Position numbers and translations under genes: made by a program. A stretch of DNA of 15,220 nt from Pseudanabaena sp. UBA1465 (GTDB lineage Bacteria; Cyanobacteriota; Cyanobacteriia; Pseudanabaenales; Pseudanabaenaceae), in assembly GCA_002325645.1 (NCBI GenBank), contig DCSN01000159.1, forward strand, positions 6,004 through 21,223, in the 5' to 3' direction. The notes under the pieces are model-generated. The model saw only the letters and a program-made list of their open reading frames with translations. It made no database searches and was not told the origin of the DNA. Shown in pieces: positions 6,581 through 11,623 of this stretch (position 1 is the stretch's first letter; each line of letters starts with the position of its first letter).

Positions 6581-7270
6581 ATGAAATTGCGTTCGTTCTT
6601 TAGCTATCTAGGCATCTTCGCTATTTTGTTGCTGTCTTGGTTTATCTGGCAGACATTTCATGATGTTGGAAGGATAAAGCAAACTAGGGAGCGAGCCAAT
6701 CTATCTGTAAACAGGCAAGATGGCAGTAGTACTAAAGCTGAGATTGGAGAATTTCAGCAAATTGAAGGAACAGATATTTTAAGGGCTGAACTTTATGCTA
6801 AAGAAGATGATAAATTCATGCCTAGTTATACTCCTTCTAAATTTATTCAAAACTATATTTTCTTTGATTCTACAAAACAGAGATTTTATCCGCTCAAATC
6901 TGAGAATACCAGCATTTTATTGTCCATAACTAATATCACTGAAACTAATAGCAATAATGAGATTAATAGCAACCTATTGGAAACCAAAAAGCCTAGGCCA
7001 GTAGGTTTTGCCTATGTGATCGTAGATCAAGATACAAATAATGATAAACGAATCAATCAAGATGATCTCCAAAAGATTGCTATTTCGGATGTATCAGGTT
7101 TGCGGTTTAAAGTATTAATTGATCGGGTCGATAAGTTTAAAGGTGTCTCTATTGTGAAGAATAATCGCGTGTTCTTAATATATCTATCAGAAAGTAAAAT
7201 CAAAGCTGCGGAAATTGATGTGCGATCGCAAGAAATTATCAGTAATTCTGAATTTAGCCGTCAGCCATAG
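6581..7270 (+). CDS. Membrane-anchored hypothetical protein with an EF-hand/dockerin-like loop
   Basis: This 229-residue protein has one N-terminal transmembrane helix (about 8-24) after a short basic start, so the rest is probably periplasmic or lumenal. Residues 151-162 (DTNNDKRINQDD) have calcium-coordinating positions in an EF-hand loop: D151, N153, D155, R157 (backbone), I158, N159 and D162, followed by L163, much as in dockerin repeats. I recognise no other domain. Codons are more A/T-rich than those of neighbours and many low-complexity Asn/Ser positions occur (120-131). The stop is only 14 bp before coaBC, so the two genes are probably in one transcript. Confidence 0.75.
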   Translation: MKLRSFFSYLGIFAILLLSWFIWQTFHDVGRIKQTRERANLSVNRQDGSSTKAEIGEFQQIEGTDILRAELYAKEDDKFMPSYTPSKFIQNYIFFDSTKQRFYPLKSENTSILLSITNITETNSNNEINSNLLETKKPRPVGFAYVIVDQDTNNDKRINQDDLQKIAISDVSGLRFKVLIDRVDKFKGVSIVKNNRVFLIYLSESKIKAAEIDVRSQEIISNSEFSRQP

Positions 7271-7284
7271 AGTTTCCTACAAAT

Positions 7285-8484
7285 ATGAACCATGTACTAA
7301 TTGGAGTTTCTGGAGGCATTGCCGCTTATAAGGTTTGTGAAGTAGTTTCCAGCCTAGCTAAACGCGGCATCGAAGTGCGGGTAATTATGACGCGATCGGC
7401 GGTGGAATTTGTGACACCCCTTACCTTTGCAACCCTATCGCGCCAACCTGCCCATACCGATGCAGATTTTTGGCAACCGACAAATGGAAGACCTCTACAT
7501 ATTGAGTTAGCAGAATGGGCCGATGTATTTTTGCTTGCGCCTGTGACTGCAAATACCTTAGCAAAGCTCACCTATGGTATGGCGGATAACTTACTCACAA
7601 ATACTGTTTTAGCTTCCAATTGTCCGATTCTCTTTGCACCAGCGATGAATACAACCATGTGGCTACAACCCACCGTGCAGGAAAATTGGCAGAAATTATT
7701 AAAAGATGCGCGTTATACAGCGATCGCACCGACGGATGGAGTTCTTGCCTGTGATGCAATGGGAACTGGGCGGATGGCGGAACCAGAAACAATTTTGGAA
7801 TATCTAGAATCTTTTCTATTTACAAAGGGAAAACAGGATTTAAAAGGGAAACATATTTTAGTTAATGCAGGGGGAACTCGCGAATTTATTGACTCTGTGC
7901 GTTTTATCGGCAATCCTTCAACGGGAAAACAGGGAATTGCGATCGCGAAAGCTGCGATCCATCGCGGCGCAAACGTTACCCTCATAACTACCTCTAACTC
8001 CCCTCTCCCTATGGGAGAGGGGCTGGGGGTGAGGGCGGTTCGATCTTCATTGGAAATGCATCAAGCCATGCTCGAAGAGTTTCCCTTTGCCGATATTACG
8101 ATCGCCGCCGCCGCCGTTGGTGATGTGCGCTCTACAACAACCAGCGATCGCAAGTTACCAAAATCAGAATTATCTTTAAATTTGGAACTCGAATATATTC
8201 CTGATATCGTGGCTGATCTAGCAACCCGTAAGCGTCCTGAGCAAATGTTGGTAGGCTTTGCGGCGCAAACTGGCACAGAGCAAGAAGTTATGACTGCGGC
8301 TAAAGATAAATTAGAACGGAAAGGGTTAGATGCGATCGCGGCTAATGCGGTGAATAGTTCCCAAACTGGTTTTGGAACTGATACCAATCAAGCGACATTT
8401 ATTAATAAAAATGGTAAGGTTCTTTCTACGCCGCTTTGTTCTAAATTAGAACTTGCTCACCGATTATTAGATTTTCTCCTATAA
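7285..8484 (+). CDS. coaBC: Bifunctional phosphopantothenoylcysteine decarboxylase / phosphopantothenate-cysteine ligase
   Basis: This 399-residue enzyme carries out two steps of coenzyme A synthesis: CTP-dependent joining of cysteine to 4'-phosphopantothenate (CoaB) and FMN-dependent decarboxylation (CoaC). The N-terminal CoaC domain shows GVSGGIAAYK (7-16), catalytic His72, APVTANTLAKL (85-95), the PAMN motif (119-122) and the substrate clamp LACDAMGTGRMAEP (154-167) with Cys156. The CoaB domain shows NAGGTREFIDSVRFIGNPSTGKQG (194-217, with N210), AAAAVGDVR (274-282) and the DRKLPK lysine motif near K290. Residues about 239-252 (SPLPMGEGLGVRAV region) are encoded by a dispersed palindromic repeat, a feature unusual for this enzyme. 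A very long terminator follows at 8487-8541. Confidence 0.97.
   Translation: MNHVLIGVSGGIAAYKVCEVVSSLAKRGIEVRVIMTRSAVEFVTPLTFATLSRQPAHTDADFWQPTNGRPLHIELAEWADVFLLAPVTANTLAKLTYGMADNLLTNTVLASNCPILFAPAMNTTMWLQPTVQENWQKLLKDARYTAIAPTDGVLACDAMGTGRMAEPETILEYLESFLFTKGKQDLKGKHILVNAGGTREFIDSVRFIGNPSTGKQGIAIAKAAIHRGANVTLITTSNSPLPMGEGLGVRAVRSSLEMHQAMLEEFPFADITIAAAAVGDVRSTTTSDRKLPKSELSLNLELEYIPDIVADLATRKRPEQMLVGFAAQTGTEQEVMTAAKDKLERKGLDAIAANAVNSSQTGFGTDTNQATFINKNGKVLSTPLCSKLELAHRLLDFLL
7998..8036 (+). repeat. Dispersed palindromic repeat embedded in frame in coaBC
   Basis: CCCCTCTCCC (8000-8009) and GGGAGAGGGG (8013-8022) form a perfect 10-bp stem with a TAT loop, followed by CTGGGGGTGAGGG (8023-8035). 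This matches a repeat I recognise from intergenic regions of many cyanobacteria and other bacteria. Its translation SPLPMGEGLGVRA recurs as a spurious peptide in many proteins. Here it occupies the loop between the first CoaB strands without breaking the frame. Confidence 0.75.
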
Positions 8485-8486
8485 AA

Positions 8487-8541
8487 CCTAAAAAGGCAAG
8501 GATAGGCGGCGCAAAGCGCCGCCTATCCTTGCCTTTTTAGG
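8487..8541 (+). terminator. Perfect 26-bp hairpin terminator after coaBC
   Basis: Arms 8487-8512 and 8516-8541 are perfectly complementary around an AAA loop, with core GGCGGCGC/GCGCCGCC. TTTTT occurs within the right arm and AAAAA within the left, so it can terminate coaBC and also face transcription from the convergent NurA gene. This is the longest perfect stem in the window. Confidence 0.8.
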
Positions 8542-8548
8542 AGTACCA

Positions 8549-8571
8549 AAAATGACGCGAAGCGTCATTTT
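8549..8571 (-). terminator. 10-bp hairpin after the NurA-domain gene
   Basis: Arms 8549-8558 (AAAATGACGC) and 8562-8571 pair perfectly around a GAA loop. The hairpin lies 4 bp beyond the minus-strand stop at 8576-8578. Read on the minus strand its descending arm is the A/T-rich one. It probably forms the NurA transcript 3' end. Confidence 0.6.
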
Positions 8572-8575
8572 CATA

Positions 8576-9763
8576 TCAAGCAATACTACTCCGTTTGCGC
8601 GACTCCTTATAAGATGTGGTGATATTGCGTAAACCTGATTTCACCATTTGCTGTTCTAAAATCGCAAAAAAGCGACGGCGATCGCTACCTGTGACCACAG
8701 CCTGATTATGGGCTTCAGCGAGCGCTACAGGGTAGCCATAGCCTTTTTGGACTTGGGCAAGAATTATTTGTAAAGCTTGCGATCGCAGTTCAGGATCTAG
8801 CGCTGTCCAAGCTGGCATTTCGATTCTGGCGATTTCTGTACCAACATGGAGGTAGCAAAAATAAATCTGATGTTCGCCATATTCTTGCAAAATTCGCGCT
8901 TGACTTTTCCAGAGAGGGCTACATTCACCGACCTTTAGTAAACGGCTCCATAATGTGCCATCGCGCAAGGGTTGAATTTGGCTACAGGGTGCAGAATCTA
9001 ATGGTTTAGCAGAACAGTGAGTATTGCAATCAGGTTGCTCGAAAGGACAAAGTTGCAGGCGCAAAAAATTAGTGGTTTCCGCCGCACGGGGGGCGCTAAT
9101 ATAGCCTGCGAGGGGAATTCGTTGGACTTTTAAATCATCCCATGCGGCGAGAATATCTGGCAAAAGTTGCGATCGCGCCTCGGCGGGGATCTCATCAAGT
9201 TCCCAATGGACTAAGGCTCCATCACTAAAGGCTAATATCGGCGATAGTTGAGAATTAGGAATGGTTTCCATTGCTAAATTTGTTAGCGCTACATTTTCGG
9301 CAACCGTACGCTTCAGCGTCATCCATTGTTCGGTCTGAATCCCCCATTGACGGGCTTTATAGAGATCTTCGGTTTTATAAAAAACTTCAGGAACATTATC
9401 GAGTAATGGATAAATTCCAGAATTATAATAAATGGCGACTCTACCAATATTAATCAAGTAGCAATAGGCGATTTCGTGGCGACTAGGTGCAATTTGGGAG
9501 CCATCGGTGGCAATGACTGTATGAGGTGTAGTAGTGGGTGATATCGCCTCAATTTGCCCTAAAGGTTCCACTGGTTCCGCACAATTAAACATGAGGCGAT
9601 CGCGTAACTTTTGACTATGGTGACAAAGGTTTGCTTGATTGACAGTGGCTTGAGCAAATAGGGTTTCGGCGCGATCGAGTTTAACTGTCAATTGTTGGGC
9701 TTCCTTCTGCAACTGCTCAGACATCCCTTGCATCTGTCCCATCAATTTCTGTAGGTCTAGCAT
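8576..9763 (-). CDS. nurA: NurA-domain nuclease (5'-3' DNA-end resection, HerA partner)
   Basis: This 395-residue protein begins with a coiled-coil region (about 1-55) and then a NurA fold. The conserved metal-binding Asp block is ATDGSQIAPSRHE (85-97, D87). The second is ILAFSDGALVHWEL (176-189, D181), and the C-terminal block is YGYPVALAEAHNQAVVTG (342-359, H352). NurA is an RNase H-like nuclease that degrades DNA ends with the HerA translocase; herA lies in this window at 4118-5857. A Cys-rich insertion (C239, C246, C250, C260) may bind metal. The start at 9763 begins the coiled coil. Upstream sequence on the minus strand is almost immediately the transposon (9785-9953), which may have replaced the original promoter. 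Confidence 0.83.
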   Translation of the reverse strand: MLDLQKLMGQMQGMSEQLQKEAQQLTVKLDRAETLFAQATVNQANLCHHSQKLRDRLMFNCAEPVEPLGQIEAISPTTTPHTVIATDGSQIAPSRHEIAYCYLINIGRVAIYYNSGIYPLLDNVPEVFYKTEDLYKARQWGIQTEQWMTLKRTVAENVALTNLAMETIPNSQLSPILAFSDGALVHWELDEIPAEARSQLLPDILAAWDDLKVQRIPLAGYISAPRAAETTNFLRLQLCPFEQPDCNTHCSAKPLDSAPCSQIQPLRDGTLWSRLLKVGECSPLWKSQARILQEYGEHQIYFCYLHVGTEIARIEMPAWTALDPELRSQALQIILAQVQKGYGYPVALAEAHNQAVVTGSDRRRFFAILEQQMVKSGLRNITTSYKESRKRSSIA

Positions 9764-9784
9764 CGTCTCATCTCTTTTCTAATA

Positions 9785-9953
9785 TAGGGCAACCGCACAC
9801 GTTTCTTAACAAATTAGTTTGACAGGACTGATTGTTGCTGGCATTTCGACTTCTCTTTCTAAATATGCTCAATTCTCCTGTTTTTGCTTTTTTGCTATCG
9901 TGATTGTTAAGAAATGTTTCCTTAATTATTAGGAAACGTGTGCGGTTGCCCTA
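9785..9953. mobile_element. Non-autonomous mini-transposon (MITE) with TA target dinucleotides
   Basis: The left end (9787-9801) and right end (9937-9951) are perfect 15-bp inverted repeats, GGGCAACCGCACACG. They are bounded by TA on both sides (9785-9786 and 9952-9953), as expected of IS630/Tc1-mariner-type transposition. The left repeat continues as TTTCTTAACAA (9802-9812), and its complement TTGTTAAGAAA is found at 9904-9914. It is separated from the right tip by 22 bp (9915-9936) that contain a small palindrome (TTTCCT/AGGAAA). The right terminal repeat is thus a 26-bp repeat split by an insertion. The 165-bp element holds no transposase. It interrupts the amylase gene on one side and touches the nurA upstream region on the other. 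The parent element family is not identified from sequence alone. Confidence 0.82.
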
Positions 9954-10183
9954 AAGCGCTTCCACCATTCGTTACCTGAATTTGATTTTTGGGCAGGAGA
10001 GATTTGGGCAGGAGAATATCCTTCGTCAGCTAAAACACAGACAAAATTCTCAACATCTTTGAAGCTTTGATTGAATGCATGAAAGATTGCGGTAGGCTGG
10101 TCGGCGGCGATCGCTTTGGCAGGAAGATGGAAAGTTGTGAACAGAATAAGAATAAATATCAAGACCAACTTTCTAAAAAACAT
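9929..10183 (-). pseudogene. N-terminal remnant of a secreted alpha-amylase (GH13), truncated by the mini-transposon
   Basis: The open frame of 84 residues starts with a signal peptide (1-26, MFFRKLVLIFILILFTTFHL then PAKAIA). The segment QPTAIFHAFNQSFKDVENF...LADEGYSPAQISPAQKSNSGNEWWKRF (29-77) follows. This matches the opening beta/alpha unit of GH13 alpha-amylases, whose motif continues as W-W-x-R-Y-Q-P-x-D-Y. The match stops at F77; residues 78-84 (RATAHVS) and the stop codon are encoded by the transposon end. All catalytic residues of the barrel are missing, and no amylase sequence is visible beyond the element. GAGGAG about 12 nt upstream of the ATG is a remaining ribosome-binding site. 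A short secreted peptide could still be made, but amylase activity is excluded. Confidence 0.8.
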
Positions 10184-10228
10184 AAGCTATAAATGCTCCT
10201 CGTGTTTTAGTCAGCTTATAGAAATAAC

Positions 10229-10246
10229 TTACAGCAATTTCCGATC
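10229..10246. repeat. Short dispersed motif TTACAGCAATTTCCGATC
   Basis: TTACAGCAATTT recurs at 15028-15039 and TTGCTGTAA (inverted) at 15126-15134. A diverged inverted version (ATCGGAAAGCGCTATACAGG) lies at 11011-11030 on the other side of the chagasin gene. These appear to be fragments of a family of intergenic repeats. Confidence 0.45.
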
Positions 10247-10259
10247 AAAAGAACCATAA

Positions 10260-10304
10260 GAAAATGTTTAAAAGTGTTGCGAAGCAACACTTTTAAACAT
10301 TTTC
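10260..10304 (-). terminator. Perfect 21-bp hairpin, GAA loop, downstream of the protease/inhibitor cassette
   Basis: Arms 10260-10280 and 10284-10304 are perfectly complementary around GAA. Runs of A on the left and T on the right flank a GTGTTGC core. On the minus strand it lies downstream of the chagasin-like gene and upstream of the amylase remnant, so it probably ends the 12721-10421 transcript. Confidence 0.65.
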
Positions 10305-10340
10305 CTGGTTTGGTTTTGAGCGCAAAGCCCTGTAAGCAGT

Positions 10341-10360
10341 CAAGGGGCTTAAGCCCCTTG
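10341..10360. repeat. 20-bp perfect palindrome CAAGGGGCTTAAGCCCCTTG
   Basis: The palindrome has an 8-bp stem around TTAA. A closely related sequence with the same GGCTTAAGCCCCTTG core lies at 10970-10988 inside a larger hairpin, so the chagasin-like gene is bracketed by two copies. Confidence 0.7.
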
Positions 10361-10420
10361 TTAAAGCTATGCCATTTTTTAAGATGAGCAAATTATTGTT
10401 GCAAGGTGACTTAGTTTGCT

Positions 10421-10939
10421 CTATTCTGTAACCCGAACTGTGACTTCAAATCGTTCAATAGCTGATTGCTCACCTTCCCATTCACGCATATTTTTTAGCT
10501 GTAATTTTACTTGACCAACTTTTTGAGCTTGAAAAGTGAAGACACGCTCTCCACCCGCACCGATCGCCGCATTACTAGGTAGATTAAAATCATCACTCTT
10601 TAGTTGTAAAACCTGTGTATCCAAATTAGCGGCTTTTGACCAACGATAGCCCGTAGTTGGATTTTCTGCCAAATTTATTCTGAGTGTCTGTCCAATCCTG
10701 AGCGTCAGAACTTGACCATTATCAGATTTAAATATATTTATGTCAGACATAGAGGATGTAATAGAAGAGGGTTTGGTTAATACTGGAGATTTAGCTGGCG
10801 GTGGAGATATTGAGCGATCGCTTTGTCCATTATTTTGATTAGTATCAAGAGGCGCGATCGTACAAGACACTAAGTTAATAGCAATAATTAAGGCGGGTAA
10901 CATCTTGGTAATTCCTAAGCCTATACATTGATAATTCAT
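10421..10939 (-). CDS. Chagasin-family cysteine protease inhibitor, lipoprotein
   Basis: This 172-residue protein has a lipoprotein signal: hydrophobic stretch (13-24) and lipobox LVSC with Cys26. A Ser/Pro/Asn-rich linker (about 30-66) leads to an immunoglobulin-like inhibitor domain (about 67-172). The three chagasin loops are visible: NPTTGYRW (93-100), GAGGERVF (127-134) and REW (152-154, in place of the usual RPW). Chagasins (MEROPS I42) are tight-binding inhibitors of papain-like (C1A) proteases. A C1A protease is encoded two genes upstream on the same strand, so the pairing is probably functional. The start at 10939 keeps a basic residue before the hydrophobic core. As a lipoprotein it would be anchored on the periplasmic side by LspA and Lgt. 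The linker is AT-rich and low complexity. Confidence 0.88.
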   Translation of the reverse strand: MNYQCIGLGITKMLPALIIAINLVSCTIAPLDTNQNNGQSDRSISPPPAKSPVLTKPSSITSSMSDINIFKSDNGQVLTLRIGQTLRINLAENPTTGYRWSKAANLDTQVLQLKSDDFNLPSNAAIGAGGERVFTFQAQKVGQVKLQLKNMREWEGEQSAIERFEVTVRVTE

Positions 10940-10960
10940 TAGTTTGTATATAGAAGCATA

Positions 10961-10996
10961 TTACAGAGCAAGAGGCTTAAGCCCCTTGCTCTGTAA
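10961..10996. repeat. 16-bp hairpin with one mismatch between the small-protein and chagasin genes
   Basis: Arms 10961-10976 and 10981-10996 pair with one A/C mismatch (10973) around TTAA. The core repeats the palindrome at 10341-10360. On the minus strand it lies between two genes of the cassette and could attenuate expression of the inhibitor or stabilise RNA ends. Confidence 0.6.
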
Positions 10997-11067
10997 TTGT
11001 TTTTTAAATTATCGGAAAGCGCTATACAGGATTTTTATCTTTTCAGGAAAAATCAACATTCTAGTTT

Positions 11068-11553
11068 TTACCAAACGTAGAGAGTGCTGATTTTTCCATC
11101 AGTACCTTCATAGAAGTTTGCGCCCTTACCAGTTGCTTTTGCATGTGCGGCAATAATATTAAAAGCCACGATCGCACTGTCAGAATTATCAGCAAACTTC
11201 TTCCAGCCCAAATCTTCGGCATACATATAAGCATTACGCTGATCGGAACAAACACTCCAAAGCCCCAACACTTTTTTGTCGGTTTGCCAGCCAGCCGCCG
11301 CAAAAGTTCTTTGCCCTTCGGCTAATTGAGCGGGGGGATCTCGGTCGGGGATAGCACTTTCAACTCGCTGAGTAGATGCATCAGCAAAGGATTTGTCTGG
11401 AGGAGTCTGTGTAGGGCGATCGAGCAAACTAGTACTTACAGCAGCATTTTCCCTAGGTGCTAGTCCAGAAGATGGTGCTAGTCCAGAAGATGGTGCAAAT
11501 GTTTGACCATTTCCATCTGTTGTGGTGATTGTAGATTGAAATACTTGACTCAT
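11068..11553 (-). CDS. Small protein sharing the C-terminal domain of the neighbouring papain-like protease
   Basis: This 161-residue protein has no recognised family. The first 90 residues are rich in Ser, Thr, Pro, Ala and Gln and probably disordered, with a duplicated APSSGL unit (about 20-31). Residues 95-161 form a compact domain, VLGLWSVCSD...NAYMYAEDLGWKKF...ISTLYVW. It aligns with protease residues 300-365, VQGLWTNNSD...NSYVYLSEGIGWRRL...ITQIYAW, sharing G-L-W, S-D, N, Y-x-Y, G-W-(K/R)-(K/R) and a final Y-x-W. There is no signal peptide. I choose ATG 11553 because GAGGA lies 8 nt upstream (complement of 11562-11566). It lies between the protease and inhibitor genes. It could be a substrate, a targeting partner or a regulator of the protease. 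Confidence 0.8.
   Translation of the reverse strand: MSQVFQSTITTTDGNGQTFAPSSGLAPSSGLAPRENAAVSTSLLDRPTQTPPDKSFADASTQRVESAIPDRDPPAQLAEGQRTFAAAGWQTDKKVLGLWSVCSDQRNAYMYAEDLGWKKFADNSDSAIVAFNIIAAHAKATGKGANFYEGTDGKISTLYVW
11456..11496 (-). repeat. 18-bp tandem repeat in the shared-domain protein gene
   Basis: The unit GGTGCTAGTCCAGAAGAT (plus-strand reading) occurs at 11456-11473 and 11474-11491, followed by GGTGC. It is in frame and encodes the doubled APSSGL sequence in the disordered N-terminal half. Confidence 0.85.
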
Positions 11554-11569
11554 GACTGAAATCCTCAAA

Positions 11570-11608
11570 TAAAGTAATTTAGAAAAGTAATTTAGAAAAG
11601 TAATTTAG
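11570..11608. repeat. Three tandem 13-bp units between the protease and shared-domain genes
   Basis: The unit AAAAGTAATTTAG is repeated at 11583-11595 and 11596-11608, with a near copy at 11570-11582 (first base T). The repeat fills most of the 70-bp gap and sits just upstream of the GAGGA ribosome-binding site of the next gene. It could be a protein-binding array, an AT-rich leader, or simple slippage. Confidence 0.85.
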
Positions 11609-11623
11609 AACAAGAAATTTCAA

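Noticed and set aside
4118..9763. HerA-based antiphage defence island
   Set aside because: No SIR2, DUF4297 or other defence partner is present. The genes between are housekeeping or conserved membrane proteins and NurA is the repair partner.
9929..10183. Intact small secreted protein gene
   Set aside because: The C-terminal seven residues and stop codon are transposon sequence, and the preceding part stops in the middle of a conserved amylase motif.
11570..11608. CRISPR array
   Set aside because: The 13-bp units are directly contiguous with no spacers, and no cas genes are present.
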